This document shows, piece by piece, positions 18,454 through 30,075 of a stretch of 64,000 nt of DNA (positions are counted from its first letter, which is position 1; each line of letters starts with the position of its first letter). This DNA comes from Janthinobacterium aquaticum. Its GTDB lineage: Bacteria > Pseudomonadota > Gammaproteobacteria > Burkholderiales > Burkholderiaceae_D. The DNA is taken from assembly GCF_009208565.1 (NCBI RefSeq), contig NZ_WFLK01000005.1:1-64000 (forward strand). The letters are read 5' to 3'. Below the pieces are notes generated by a model, which did no database searches, was not told where the DNA came from, and saw only the letters and a program-made list of their open reading frames with translations. Made by a program: the position numbers and the translations under genes.

Positions 18454-19209
18454 TTGATTGTCTACGAATACCCTTTCAACGAACGCATACGGACACTGTT
18501 GCGGCTGGAAGACCTGTACGACAAATTCAAGTTCTTTATCCAGCAAGAGCACGCCATGCAGCACCATGTTGCCTTGGCAACTATTTTCGATATGCTGGAA
18601 GTGGCAGGCCGCGCCGACCTGAAGTCCGACCTGCTGCAGGAACTCGAGCGCCAGCGCCAGAGTCTGCTGGGTTACCGCAGCAATCCCAATGTCGAGCCGG
18701 AAACACTGGACGCCATCCTCGGCGAACTCGATAGCATCAGCGGGGCGCTGGTGGCGGCGCAGGGCAAGACCGGCCAGAATATCCGCGACAACGAATGGCT
18801 GATGAGCATCCGCGGGCGCACCATTATTCCCGGCGGCGCTTGCGAGTTCGACCTGCCTTCGTACTACGCCTGGCAGCAACGCAGCAGCGCGCAGCGCCTG
18901 GCCGATATCCAGGCCTGGTTTGCACCGCTGGCGCCGCTGTTCGACGCGCTGGCGCTGGTGCTGCGCCTGCTGCGCGACTCGGGCCGCCCGGTCACGCTGA
19001 CGGCCAACGCCGGCAGTTACCAGCAAATGCTGCAAGGCAAGGTCTACCAGATGCTGCGCCTGTCGATCGATGAAACGAGCGGCGCGATTCCGGAAATTTC
19101 AGCCAATAAATATATGCTGTGGGTGCGCTTTACCACCCAGGGCGGCGACCTGAAACCCAAGCCGCTCGAAGAAGATGTACCATTCGAGCTGACGCTCTGT
19201 AACTTTTAA
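18454..19209 (+). CDS. zapD: cell division protein ZapD
   Basis: ZapD (YacF) bundles FtsZ protofilaments by binding the FtsZ C-terminal peptide. TTG 18454 gives the family N-terminus (M)IVYEYPFNERIRTLLRLED and 251 aa, with AAGGGA seven bases upstream; no in-frame ATG fits, so a TTG start is inferred. The ESRxxxQQ-like helical N-terminal half and the GACEFDLPSYYAWQQ beta-domain motif are recognisable. It sits between coaE and yacG, the standard order. Its partner FtsZ is encoded at 31642. Confidence 0.92.
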   Translation: MIVYEYPFNERIRTLLRLEDLYDKFKFFIQQEHAMQHHVALATIFDMLEVAGRADLKSDLLQELERQRQSLLGYRSNPNVEPETLDAILGELDSISGALVAAQGKTGQNIRDNEWLMSIRGRTIIPGGACEFDLPSYYAWQQRSSAQRLADIQAWFAPLAPLFDALALVLRLLRDSGRPVTLTANAGSYQQMLQGKVYQMLRLSIDETSGAIPEISANKYMLWVRFTTQGGDLKPKPLEEDVPFELTLCNF

Positions 19210-19229
19210 TGTTGTAAAGTACCGCTATC

Positions 19230-19430
19230 ATGCCAGTTGTAAATTGCCCCACCTGTCACGCCAAGGTCGAATGGACCGAGGCCAACAAATACCGCCCCTT
19301 CTGCTCGGAACGCTGCAAGCAGATCGACCTGGGCGCCTGGGCCGAAGAAAAGTACACGATTCCCGCCGCTGATCCGCTGGAAGATCCGTTGCAAGATCCG
19401 CTGGCCGATCATGAACCCAAACCGCATTGA
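19230..19430 (+). CDS. yacG: DNA gyrase inhibitor / zinc-binding protein YacG
   Basis: This is a 66-aa zinc protein that in E. coli binds GyrB and blocks DNA binding. The four Cys ligands are present: CPTC near residues 6-9 and CSERC at about 25-29. The acidic C-terminal tail is built from a 12-bp tandem repeat encoding DPLE, DPLQ and DPLA. A REP-like element starts one base after the stop codon. It follows zapD by 20 bases. Confidence 0.92.
   Translation: MPVVNCPTCHAKVEWTEANKYRPFCSERCKQIDLGAWAEEKYTIPAADPLEDPLQDPLADHEPKPH
19371..19406 (+). repeat. 12-bp tandem repeat (three units) inside yacG
   Basis: GATCCGCTGGAA, GATCCGTTGCAA and GATCCGCTGGCC follow one another in frame and encode [12 protein letters not shown] in the YacG tail. 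The differences between units suggest an older expansion. Confidence 0.9.
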
Positions 19431-19431
19431 A

Positions 19432-19545
19432 GTAGGTCGGATTAGCCGCTTGGCGGCGTAATCCGACAACACCTGCGGCGCCAACAATGTTGTCGGATTT
19501 CGCGGGGTTTTGCCCCGCTTGCGTGGCCCGGCTGATCCGACCTAC
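19432..19545. repeat. REP-like palindromic element, copy 1
   Basis: It starts GTAGGTCGGATTA, returns TAATCCGACAACA, then TGTTGTCGGATT and closes with GATCCGACCTAC. The element is thus two inverted palindromic units back to back, like a bacterial interspersed mosaic element. It fills the gap between convergent yacG and mutT and begins one base after the yacG stop. Related copies lie at 27095 and 30871. Confidence 0.85.
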
Positions 19546-19580
19546 CGTCCTACCGTCCTCTTAACTTGGCGGCATCAGGC

Positions 19581-19991
19581 TCAAGCCTGGGCTCGTACCT
19601 CGTCCAGCCATTCAAGCAGCGGAATGGTGGCCGGCAGCAAAGGCTCGACGCCCACCGTGCCCTGCCAGGCAAACGCTTGCCCTTCCAGGCTTTGCGGCTC
19701 GCCCTGCCAATCGCGGCTGATATAGAAATGCAGCCGCACATGGGCATGCGGATACACGTATTCCACGCCGCACCACGCTTCGGCGCTCACGATCTGCAGG
19801 CCCAGCTCCTCGACAAACTCGCGCTTCAATGCATCGAGAATGGCTTCACCCGGCTCAACCTTGCCACCCGGGAACTCCCAGTAGCCGTCGAAGGGCTTGC
19901 CGGGCGGCCGCTGGCCCAGCAGCACGTCGCCATTCGGTTTCATCAGGATGCCGACGGCAACGTCCACCGGTTTCGGTTTCACTTCGCTCAT
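19581..19991 (-). CDS. mutT: NUDIX hydrolase, 8-oxo-dGTP diphosphatase type
   Basis: MutT removes oxidised dGTP from the nucleotide pool. The 136-aa protein contains the full Nudix box, GGKVEPGE followed by REFVEELGL, at about residues 39-62, preceded by the usual RPPGKPFDGYWEFPG. ATG 19991 overlaps the upstream stop as ATGA; the longer open frame upstream lies inside the DUF815 gene. It is the last gene of the argJ-DUF815-mutT operon. Other pyrophosphatase substrates cannot be excluded. Confidence 0.9.
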   Translation of the reverse strand: MSEVKPKPVDVAVGILMKPNGDVLLGQRPPGKPFDGYWEFPGGKVEPGEAILDALKREFVEELGLQIVSAEAWCGVEYVYPHAHVRLHFYISRDWQGEPQSLEGQAFAWQGTVGVEPLLPATIPLLEWLDEVRAQA

Positions 19992-20854
19992 TGCGGCAGC
20001 TTTCCGGCGTAGTCGCGTGCAAACTGCCACGCCACGCGGCCCGAACGCGAACCGCGCTGCAGCGCCCAGCGCAGGGCATCGCCACGCGCTTCGGCAATCT
20101 GCGCCGGCGTGCAGCCGTAGGAGGCGAGCCAGTGCGACACGATGTCCAGATAGTCGTCCTGGCGAAACGGATAGAACGACAGCCACAGGCCGAAACGCTC
20201 CGACAACGAGATTTTCTCTTCCACCGTTTCGCCTGGATGCAAATCGCCATCTTCATCGGTCTTGTAGCTGGTGTTGTCCGACATACGTTCGGGCATCAGG
20301 TGACGCCGGTTCGAGGTCGCATAGATCAGCACATTGTCCGACTGCGCGCTGATACTGCCATCGAGCGCCACTTTGAGCGCCTTGTAGCCGCTCTCGCCTT
20401 CCTCGAACGACAGGTCGTCGCAAAAAACGATAAAGCGTTCGGGACGCGCCGCCACCAGATCGACGATGTCGGGCAGGTCGGCCAGGTCGGCTTTGTCCAC
20501 CTCGATCAGGCGCAGGCCCTGGTCGGCAAACTGGTTCAGGCAAGCCTTGATCAAGGATGACTTGCCGGTGCCGCGCGCGCCTGTCAGCAGCACATTGTTG
20601 GCCGGACGGCCGCTGACGAACTGGCGCGTGTTCTGCTCGATCTGCTGCTTTTGCGCGCCGATATTGTGCAGGTCCGACAGCGTGATCTGCGACACATGGG
20701 CCACCGACTGCAGATAGCCGACAACGCCCTGGCGGCGACGCCAGCGGAAGGCAAAGCTGTTCCAATCCGGCAGCGGCGCTGCCTGCGGCAAGATTGCCTC
20801 CACGCGCGCCAGCAGGCTTTCCGCGCGGAGCAAAAATTGCTCGAGGCCGGTCAT
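19988..20854 (-). CDS. DUF815 family AAA ATP-binding protein
   Basis: This is an AAA-fold ATPase of unassigned role, conserved between argJ and mutT in betaproteobacteria. In 288 aa, Walker [10 protein letters not shown] falls around residue 93, Walker B-like [11 protein letters not shown] around 140, and the sensor/arginine region [13 protein letters not shown] near 225. ATG 20854 overlaps the argJ stop (ATGA), and the stop overlaps mutT, so the three genes are translationally coupled. No signal peptide or membrane segment. Confidence 0.88.
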   Translation of the reverse strand: MTGLEQFLLRAESLLARVEAILPQAAPLPDWNSFAFRWRRRQGVVGYLQSVAHVSQITLSDLHNIGAQKQQIEQNTRQFVSGRPANNVLLTGARGTGKSSLIKACLNQFADQGLRLIEVDKADLADLPDIVDLVAARPERFIVFCDDLSFEEGESGYKALKVALDGSISAQSDNVLIYATSNRRHLMPERMSDNTSYKTDEDGDLHPGETVEEKISLSERFGLWLSFYPFRQDDYLDIVSHWLASYGCTPAQIAEARGDALRWALQRGSRSGRVAWQFARDYAGKLPQ

Positions 20855-22089
20855 GAGCGGTAGTCGGCGTTGATCGACACGTAGTCGTGCGACAGGTCGC
20901 AAGTCCACAACGTGGCCGCAGCATCGCCGCGCGCCAGCTTGACGCGGATGGTGATTTCGCTTTGCTGCATCACGCGCTGGCCGTCCTGCTCCTGGTAGTC
21001 GGGATTACGGCCGCCGTTCTTGGCTACCCACACATCGTCCAGGTACAGATTCAGCTGCCCCACATCGAGATCATCCACGCCGGCGTAGCCGATGGCGGCC
21101 AGGATACGGCCCAGGTTCGGGTCCGAGGCAAAGAAGGCGGTTTTCACCAGCGGCGAGTGGGCGATCGAATAGGCGATCTTGCGGCATTCTTCCACGCTGC
21201 GGCCGTCTTCCACGGTCACCGTCATGAACTTGGTCGCGCCTTCGCCGTCGCGCACGATGGCTTGCGCCAGGAAAGTCGACAGTTCGGTGACGGCGGCGGC
21301 CAGTTCGACGTAATGCGGCGAATCGATGGAGTCGATCACCAGGCTGCCCGCGCCGGTGGCCACCAGCATAAAGGAGTCATTGGTCGAGGTGTCGCCGTCG
21401 ATGGTGATGCAGTTGAACGACTTGTCGGCGGCCTGCTTGACCAATTGATCGAGCACCGGCTGGGCCACGGTGGCGTCGAATGCCAGAAAGCCCAGCATGG
21501 TGGCCATGTTCGGCTTGATCATGCCGGCGCCCTTGCTGATGCCGGTCAGGGTCACGCTGTGCCCGCCGATGGTGACCGTGCGCGAGCCGGCTTTCGGCTG
21601 GGTGTCGGTGGTCATAATGGCTTCGGCTGCCGAGAACCAGTTGTCGTTCGTTAACGCAGCCACCGCCTGCGGCAAACCGGCCACCAGGCGCTGTACCGGC
21701 AGCGGCTCGAGAATCACGCCGGTGGAAAACGGCAGGATCTGCTGCGGCGTGCAGCCCAGCAGTTCGGCCAGTGCGGCGCAGCTGGCCTGTGCATCGGCCA
21801 GGCCCGATTCGCCGGTGCCTGCATTGGCGTTGCCGGTATTGACCAGCAGCGCACGGATCGGCGCGGCGCCAGCGGTCACGGCGGCCAGGTTGGCTTTTGA
21901 GATCTGCACCGGCGCGGCGCAGAAGCGGTTGAGCGTGAATACGCCAGCGACGGTGGCCGTCGGCGCCAATTTCAGTACCAGCAAATCCTTGCGGTTGGGT
22001 TTCTTGATGCCGGCTTCGGCAACACCGATTTCAATACCGGCGACAGCTTTCAGGTCGGCGGCGACGGGCTTGGGAGAATTGACGGCCAT
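20851..22089 (-). CDS. argJ: bifunctional glutamate N-acetyltransferase / amino-acid acetyltransferase
   Basis: ArgJ transfers the acetyl group from N-acetylornithine to glutamate in the cyclic arginine pathway and may also use acetyl-CoA. The precursor self-cleaves before the Thr of the [10 protein letters not shown] motif (about residue 190), producing two chains. ATG 22089 yields 412 aa, normal length; the longer frame upstream has no family similarity. The TACAAT at 22123-22128 (minus strand) is a plausible -10. First gene of a coupled three-gene operon. Confidence 0.94.
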   Translation of the reverse strand: MAVNSPKPVAADLKAVAGIEIGVAEAGIKKPNRKDLLVLKLAPTATVAGVFTLNRFCAAPVQISKANLAAVTAGAAPIRALLVNTGNANAGTGESGLADAQASCAALAELLGCTPQQILPFSTGVILEPLPVQRLVAGLPQAVAALTNDNWFSAAEAIMTTDTQPKAGSRTVTIGGHSVTLTGISKGAGMIKPNMATMLGFLAFDATVAQPVLDQLVKQAADKSFNCITIDGDTSTNDSFMLVATGAGSLVIDSIDSPHYVELAAAVTELSTFLAQAIVRDGEGATKFMTVTVEDGRSVEECRKIAYSIAHSPLVKTAFFASDPNLGRILAAIGYAGVDDLDVGQLNLYLDDVWVAKNGGRNPDYQEQDGQRVMQQSEITIRVKLARGDAAATLWTCDLSHDYVSINADYRS

Positions 22090-22249
22090 GGGAGCTCTTC
22101 TGCTAGGGAAAAAGGAAGCGCTATTGTAGCGCCTTCGCGCCAGCGGTGACCATCGCGCATGGATCGCCAACTCGCTTGCGGCGCATCAAAGCGCGGCCTG
22201 GCAGCGCGATTAAGGTAAAAATCTACGCCATCGCCGACCGGAGCATGCC

Positions 22250-23518
22250 ATGCACCAACACCTTTTACATTTGCTGCGTTTATACCTGATGTTAAGCCTC
22301 GCGCTATGCTTGGGTGCGTTGGCAGCCTGCACCACAACAGGGCCATTTGCCCTGACTGGCGCAGCAGAACGTGTAATCAGCGAAGAAGTAGCAGCGAGAG
22401 CAATGCAACCGCCGCCGGCGCCTGCCCCAAGATCAGCAATGCCCGATGCCTTTGGCGGCGCTGAAGCATCTTTCAGCAGCAGTGCGGCGGCGGCCGGCGC
22501 AGTGGCCGGCGGCATGGCCAAGCGCGAAAAAAATGCCCTGCTGCTGACCGTGTACTATGCCACCGACCGGCAGTACCGGCCAGCCGACAAGAAATATGGC
22601 TGGCAGCCGAATCGGGCCGCACCGCATCTAAGCTATGGCAGCGTACAGGTCAGCGTCCCCATCGAGCGTGTGCCCGGCACGCTGCCGCTGCGCCCCTGGT
22701 ACGACATGGTGCCCAGCAACGACGCCGGACAATATGTACTGGTAAAGCAAATCGCACGCTGGTCGCGCAGCACCTTCCTGCGTGCAGTCAAGGCGGGGCT
22801 GGCGGCAGATCCGACGAGCCGGGCCGCCTTTATCTATATCCACGGCTACAGCAACACCTTCGATGAGGCGGCCAGCCGCACAGCACAGATGGCGGTCGAC
22901 CTCGATATCGACGCCATCCCCGTGTTTTACAGTTGGCCCTCGAAGGGCACGCTGGCCGGCTATGCCTATGACCAGAATTCGGTTGAATGGACGCAAGCCC
23001 ATCTGCAGCAGTTCCTGAGCGACTTCGCCGATCATACGGGCGTCACCGACATCTACATCATCGCCCACAGCATGGGCAACCGTCCGATGACGCTGGCGCT
23101 AGCCAGCCTGCTCGAGCAGCGCGCCGATCTGCTGCCACGCTTCAGGCAGATAGTGCTGGCCGCGCCCGACATCAATGCCGATGTGTTTCGCGAACAGATC
23201 GCGCCCCGCTTTGCCAACTTGAAGCTGCCGGTGACGCTGTATGCCTCCGCCAACGATAAGGCCATGCGTGCCTCCTACGGCTTTGCCGACTGGCGCCGCA
23301 TCGGCGATATCAGCCCGCCCGTGACGGCCATCGACGGCCTGGAACTGATCGATGCCTCCTCGGTGACAATGAATTTCATGGGCCATGACTATTTCGCCAG
23401 CAACCGTGCGCTGCTGACCGATATCGCCACCCTGTTCAAGACTGGGCAGCGCGCCAGCAAGCGCGGCGGCTTGCGCGGCATGCCGGCTACCGCACCGTTA
23501 TACTGGGCGTTTCCCTGA
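22250..23518 (+). CDS. alpha/beta hydrolase lipoprotein (DUF900 family)
   Basis: The 422-aa protein has a lipoprotein signal (lipobox LAAC, Cys about 27), a linker, then an alpha/beta-hydrolase domain of the DUF900 type. The oxyanion-side motif FIYIHGYSNTFDEA lies at about 195-208, the nucleophile elbow AHSMGNRPM at about 272, with a later Asp and His (NFMGHDYFASN) completing a possible triad. It is probably a membrane-anchored esterase or lipase-like enzyme with unknown substrate. It is divergent from argJ and convergent with secA. Confidence 0.85.
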   Translation: MHQHLLHLLRLYLMLSLALCLGALAACTTTGPFALTGAAERVISEEVAARAMQPPPAPAPRSAMPDAFGGAEASFSSSAAAAGAVAGGMAKREKNALLLTVYYATDRQYRPADKKYGWQPNRAAPHLSYGSVQVSVPIERVPGTLPLRPWYDMVPSNDAGQYVLVKQIARWSRSTFLRAVKAGLAADPTSRAAFIYIHGYSNTFDEAASRTAQMAVDLDIDAIPVFYSWPSKGTLAGYAYDQNSVEWTQAHLQQFLSDFADHTGVTDIYIIAHSMGNRPMTLALASLLEQRADLLPRFRQIVLAAPDINADVFREQIAPRFANLKLPVTLYASANDKAMRASYGFADWRRIGDISPPVTAIDGLELIDASSVTMNFMGHDYFASNRALLTDIATLFKTGQRASKRGGLRGMPATAPLYWAFP

Positions 23519-23527
23519 GCGCCGCGC

Positions 23528-23554
23528 AAAAAAACGGAGACCGCAGTCTCCGTT
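23528..23554 (-). terminator. secA intrinsic terminator (possibly bidirectional)
   Basis: The stem AACGGAGAC/GTCTCCGTT with CGCA loop (23533-23554) is followed on the minus strand by seven T. On the plus strand only TTCTT follows, so it mainly ends secA and may help end the hydrolase transcript. Confidence 0.85.
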
Positions 23555-23574
23555 CTTGCTTCAGGCCATCATGC

Positions 23575-26343
<2,769 letters not shown>

Positions 26344-26595
26344 GCTTGAATTCTTGAAAAAACGCCGTTAAAAAAAGCTCGGTAACCGGACCGCGAGTAA
26401 CTGTTCGCATGACCGCACGGAGTTCGACTATGGCAAAAGACGATGATTTTATCATGCGTTCCCCGGAAGGTTGGGACTATGCACTATATAACAATAGCTT
26501 TAAGACAAACAAATGCTGGAAAATACGGACATTTTCCATGGAGTAAGTTCCACCGGCATGCCGACAGCCTTGGGCGAATATGGTATGTTTCGGCC

Positions 26596-27108
26596 ATGCG
26601 AACTCCCACCTATACACCGGCGCCACGGCGCAGCTATGGCTTTTACCGCGCAGGGCCCAGCGTGACCGGCGCCACCGACCTGCTGCGCAGCAATGCCGTG
26701 ATGGCCGCATTGATGCCGACCGTGCGGCGCCTGGCATCCCTGCAGAAAGACTGCGCCCTAGCTTTGCCGGCCATGTTCGAGCATTGCGATATTCTGCAGT
26801 TCGAAGGGGGCCAGCTGGTGCTGGCCATACCCAACGCGGCACTGGCCGCCAAGCTCAAGCAGCAACTGCCGAAGCTGCAGGCAGAACTGGAAAGAAAGGG
26901 CTGGCAGATTTCCGCCATCAAGCTGAAAGTTCAAGTCATCAAGAGCATTGCGCCGATTGTCCACACGCGCGCGCTGGTATTGCCGGAAAAAGCCATGACA
27001 GCGCTCGAGGAACTGAGCACCGTTCTGCCGGCGTCAAAACAGAATCAGGATCTGATTGCCGCGCTGCAGCGCTTGGTGCGCCATCACCGAGAAGGTAGGT
27101 CGGATTAG
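26596..27108 (+). CDS. dciA: DciA/DUF721 family replicative helicase loader
   Basis: DciA-type DUF721 proteins load the DnaB helicase in bacteria lacking DnaC/DnaI. The 170-aa protein carries a central KH-like DUF721 fold (CDILQFEGGQLVLAIPNAA, about 75-93) and a basic, flexible N-terminus (MRTPTYTPAPRRSYGFYRAG). ATG 26596 is chosen because upstream frame residues do not resemble the family. The position between secA and lpxC is typical. Its last five codons and the stop (EGRSD*) are encoded largely by the start of REP copy 2, so the natural C-terminus may have been changed by that insertion. Confidence 0.87.
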   Translation: MRTPTYTPAPRRSYGFYRAGPSVTGATDLLRSNAVMAALMPTVRRLASLQKDCALALPAMFEHCDILQFEGGQLVLAIPNAALAAKLKQQLPKLQAELERKGWQISAIKLKVQVIKSIAPIVHTRALVLPEKAMTALEELSTVLPASKQNQDLIAALQRLVRHHREGRSD

Positions 27109-27195
27109 GCCCCGAGGGGCCGTAATCCGACAACATTGTTGGCGTCAGCGGTGTTGTCGGATTACGCCTGGCTGCGCCAGGCTAATCCGACCTAC
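27095..27195. repeat. REP-like palindromic element, copy 2
   Basis: It begins GTAGGTCGGATTA at 27095, then GTAATCCGACAACA, GTGTTGTCGGATTACG and finally CTAATCCGACCTAC ending at 27195. Both half-units contain their own G+C-rich hairpin (GGCCCCGAGGGGCC and GCCTGGCTGCGCCAGGC). It lies between the convergent dciA and lpxC genes: the dciA stop is inside it, and the lpxC stop is 4 bases beyond its end. Confidence 0.88.
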
Positions 27196-27199
27196 GTCT

Positions 27200-28135
27200 T
27201 CACGTAAGCGACCACTCGCGTTCCATCTGGCGTAAATAAGACTGCGGCGCCGCTTCATTGGTGGCAAACGAAACGATCTCGTAGGCATCGGGCTGCTCAA
27301 GCAGCGCCAGCAGCAGCTGGTTGTTCAGGGCATGGCCGGATTTATGGGCAGTGTAATAGGCCAGCAGCGGATGGCCGACCAGGTACAGGTCGCCAATCGC
27401 GTCGAGGATCTTGTGGCGCACGAATTCGTCTTCGTAGCGCAGGCCATCGGCGTTGAGGATGCGGTACTCGTCCATCACGATGGCGTTTTCCAATGAGCCG
27501 CCACGGGCCAGGCCCATGCCGCGCAGGCTTTCCACATCCTGCATGAAGCCGAACGTGCGTGCGCGCGCCACATCGTGGATATACGATACGTCGCCGAAAT
27601 CGACCGAGGCGCGCTGCATCGTGCCATCGACGGCCGGGTGATTGAATTCAATAAAGAAGTCGAGCTTGAAGCCGTCGTACGGCGTCAGGCGCGCCCACTT
27701 CTCGGCGTCGCCCTTGCCATGACGCACTTCGACCGGCTTGATCACCTTGATGAATTTCTTGGCCGCCGCCTGCTCTTCCACGCCGGCTTGCTGCAGCAGG
27801 AATACAAACGAGGAAGCCGAGCCGTCCATGATGGGAATTTCTTCGGCATTCACGTCGATATACATGTTGTCGATGCCGAGACCGGCCGCAGCCGACATCA
27901 GGTGCTCCACCGTCGAGACGCGTGCGCCGTCCTTGATCAGCACCGAGGCCATGCGTGTATCGCCCACGGCCATCGCGCTGGCGGGAAACTCCACCACGGG
28001 CGACAGGTCGACGCGGCGAAACACGATGCCCGTGTCAATCGCGGCCGGACTCAGGGTCAGCTCGACCTTGGTGCCCGAGTGCAAACCGACACCGATGGTG
28101 CGGACCGATTGTTTGATAGTGCGTTGTTTTAACAT
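27200..28135 (-). CDS. lpxC: UDP-3-O-acyl-N-acetylglucosamine deacetylase
   Basis: LpxC is the zinc enzyme of the committed step of lipid A synthesis. The 311-aa protein starts with the canonical [21 protein letters not shown]. The zinc ligands are recognisable: the His in STVEHLMSA (about 78), and His/Asp in the [10 protein letters not shown] motif near 238-242; the catalytic His lies in [10 protein letters not shown]. There is no Shine-Dalgarno before ATG 28135, and a TATAAT ends only 6 bases upstream, suggesting a leaderless or very short-leader mRNA. Confidence 0.97.
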   Translation of the reverse strand: MLKQRTIKQSVRTIGVGLHSGTKVELTLSPAAIDTGIVFRRVDLSPVVEFPASAMAVGDTRMASVLIKDGARVSTVEHLMSAAAGLGIDNMYIDVNAEEIPIMDGSASSFVFLLQQAGVEEQAAAKKFIKVIKPVEVRHGKGDAEKWARLTPYDGFKLDFFIEFNHPAVDGTMQRASVDFGDVSYIHDVARARTFGFMQDVESLRGMGLARGGSLENAIVMDEYRILNADGLRYEDEFVRHKILDAIGDLYLVGHPLLAYYTAHKSGHALNNQLLLALLEQPDAYEIVSFATNEAAPQSYLRQMEREWSLT

Positions 28136-28141
28136 GCCCAG

Positions 28142-28147
28142 ATTATA
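28142..28147 (-). promoter_or_regulatory. candidate -10 of lpxC
   Basis: TATAAT (minus strand) lies six bases before the lpxC ATG. Normal -10 to start spacing would place transcription initiation on or next to the A of the start codon. No convincing -35 is visible at 16-18 bases, which lowers confidence. Confidence 0.4.
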
Positions 28148-28192
28148 GCCAGTTGCAGCCCGGCATGCTGCGCCGCTCCAAAAAATGCCGGC

Positions 28193-29035
28193 TCAGGGAT
28201 GCTCACTTTCCACATGCACCGCTTCGCGCCGCACCAGGTAAATGCCGCTGCCGATAATAATGACCGCGCCGATCAGGGTGTACTGGTCGGGCAAGGTCTG
28301 CCACAGCAGCCAGTCCAGCCCCATGCCCCAGGCCAGCGCCGAGTATTCGAACGGCGCCACGCTCGACGCCTTGCCGCTGCGGAACGCTTCGGTAATCGCC
28401 AGCTGTCCCAGAAAGCCGCTGACCGACAGGCCCGCCAGCAGCAGCCAGTCTGCGCGCCGGATCGGCAGCCACTCGTGCCAGGCCAGCGCCACGCCGCCGG
28501 CCGCCATCATGACCATCAGCCAGAACACCATGCTTTCGCTGGCATCGGTACGGCTCAGGATGCGCACGGCAATGGCTGAAATGGCGTAGCAGGCGGCAGC
28601 GGCCAGCACGGCCAGGCCAGCCAGTGAAAAAAATTCGCCGCCGCTGGGGCGCAGCACCACCAGCACGCCCAGCAGACCGACGGCAATCGCGCACCAGCGC
28701 GCCAGGTCTACCCGCTCTTTCAGGATCAGCACCGACAACGCGGTAATCAACATCGGGGCGATAAAGAACAGCGAATACGCTTCGGCCAGCGACAAACGCT
28801 TCAGGCCATAGGCAAACAGCGTGATCATGGCCACGCCCAGCGCACCGCGCAACAGGTGCAGCGACCAGCGCACCTTGAGCACGCGACCAAAAGCGCCGCG
28901 ATAGAACAGATACAGGCATACCAGCGGCAGGGAAGTGAGCGCACGCAAGGCGGTGACCTGCATCGCGGGATAGGTTTCGGACAGCAGCTTCATGGCCGTG
29001 TCCATCAGGGAAAACAGGCCGGCAGCGGCCAGCAT
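28193..29035 (-). CDS. EamA (DMT superfamily) transporter
   Basis: The 280-aa protein has about ten hydrophobic segments in two EamA repeats, with the typical LRALTSLPLVCLY and IAPMLITALSVLILKERV stretches ending each N-terminal half and a matching segment in the second half. It is probably an inner-membrane metabolite exporter; the substrate is unknown. ATG 29035 is used, but a CTG at 29074 sits six bases after a strong AGGAG and would add 13 residues (LHTSNPNLRSIYA). It belongs to the block lying between lpxC and ftsZ. Confidence 0.85.
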   Translation of the reverse strand: MLAAAGLFSLMDTAMKLLSETYPAMQVTALRALTSLPLVCLYLFYRGAFGRVLKVRWSLHLLRGALGVAMITLFAYGLKRLSLAEAYSLFFIAPMLITALSVLILKERVDLARWCAIAVGLLGVLVVLRPSGGEFFSLAGLAVLAAAACYAISAIAVRILSRTDASESMVFWLMVMMAAGGVALAWHEWLPIRRADWLLLAGLSVSGFLGQLAITEAFRSGKASSVAPFEYSALAWGMGLDWLLWQTLPDQYTLIGAVIIIGSGIYLVRREAVHVESEHP

Positions 29036-29164
29036 CGCGTAGATGCTGCGCAGATTGGGATTGGAAGTATGCAGAACAGACTCCTGGCGGGAGCTAAACC
29101 GTCATCATGGCGACGGCCGGAGCCAGGACCGGGCAGCCGGGGCAGGCAGCAAGCGATCGCTGCC

Positions 29165-29170
29165 ATTATA
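29165..29170 (-). promoter_or_regulatory. candidate -10 for the EamA transporter gene
   Basis: TATAAT on the minus strand, about 130 bases upstream of the transporter start. The only TTG-containing -35 candidate (TTGTAA) is at 15 bases, so the promoter is tentative. Confidence 0.35.
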
Positions 29171-29185
29171 GCAAGCGTTCTCCTG

Positions 29186-29956
29186 TTACAAGGCAGGCAG
29201 CAGCATCACCAGTTTGAGCTCATGCTGGCGCGCCAGGTGCAGCGTGACCTGGTGAAAGCTGAGCGCGCCCAGCGCCGGATGGCTAAAATTGCGCAAGCCG
29301 CCATCCCGGCCCTGCACCTGCTGTGCATCCCACCATAGCCGGAACTCGGTGCTGGCATCGGCCAGTTCGGCAATCAGCCCGGCCAGCGGCGCCTGGTCGG
29401 CGTGGCGGCCGATATCGGCGCGAAACTCGGCGACCAGCCGGCGCGCGCGCTCGGGCCAGTCGATTACCAGCGCGCGCGACTGTGGTGACAGGAACATGAA
29501 ACGCAGCTGGTTGGGCGCTGCTTCGCCATCGAGCCAGCCGGCAAACAGTTCGGTGGCACGCGCGTTCCAGGCCACCGCATTCCATTGCCGGTCCAGGATA
29601 TACGCGGGCGCATCGATGGCGGCCACGATGCCGGCCAGTTCGGCCGCTGCCGGTCCTTCGCTTTCGCCCGCGCCATGGCTGGGATCGGCCTTGTCGGCCA
29701 CCTCGAACAGATAAGCGCGCTCGGCAGCGCTCAGCTGCAGTACCTGCGCCAGGCGCGCCAGCAAGCGGCTTGAGGCCGATACGGGACGGCCCTGCTCGAG
29801 CCAGGTCAGCCAGGTCGGGCTGACTTCGACCAGTTGCGCCAGTTCCTCGCGGCGCAAGCCCGGCGTGCGGCGCCGTCCGCCGCCAGGCAGGCCGGCCATG
29901 GCAGGCGTGACAGCCTCGCGCCGGGCGCGGATAAATTCAGCAAGCTTGTGCGACAT
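29186..29956 (-). CDS. XRE-family transcriptional regulator with MmyB-like ligand-binding domain
   Basis: The 256-aa protein has an N-terminal helix-turn-helix (about 10-70; RTPGLRREELAQLVEVSPTWLTWLEQGR is its start, with the fingerprint RREELA..SPTWLT..E.GR). The C-terminal PAS-like MmyB/MLTR domain begins DAPAYILDRQWNAVAWN. Such regulators often control the neighbouring divergent oxidoreductase or methyltransferase gene. The divergent methyltransferase starts 119 bases away, across a palindrome (29989-30000) that may be its operator. Confidence 0.88.
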   Translation of the reverse strand: MSHKLAEFIRARREAVTPAMAGLPGGGRRRTPGLRREELAQLVEVSPTWLTWLEQGRPVSASSRLLARLAQVLQLSAAERAYLFEVADKADPSHGAGESEGPAAAELAGIVAAIDAPAYILDRQWNAVAWNARATELFAGWLDGEAAPNQLRFMFLSPQSRALVIDWPERARRLVAEFRADIGRHADQAPLAGLIAELADASTEFRLWWDAQQVQGRDGGLRNFSHPALGALSFHQVTLHLARQHELKLVMLLPAL

Positions 29957-29988
29957 GGCAGCCTTGAAGGTGGTAGCAGGGTAGTAAA

Positions 29989-30000
29989 TATACCAGTATA
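29989..30000. promoter_or_regulatory. palindrome TATAC-CA-GTATA, candidate operator
   Basis: The 12-base palindrome lies between the divergent XRE regulator and the methyltransferase, 10 bases upstream of the latter's -35. Position and symmetry suit autoregulation and control of the divergent gene by the XRE protein. Confidence 0.45.
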
Positions 30001-30010
30001 AGTTCTTGTC

Positions 30011-30039
30011 TTGTTACAGGATAAGAGAAGCACTATTCT
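30011..30039 (+). promoter_or_regulatory. promoter of the methyltransferase gene
   Basis: -35 TTGTTA (30011-30016), an exact 17-base spacer, and -10 TATTCT (30034-30039). The predicted start is about 30 bases before ATG 30076, which has AGGAG at 30066-30070. Confidence 0.55.
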
Positions 30040-30075
30040 GCAGCAACACCATCATTTCACCGCCAGGAGAACACC

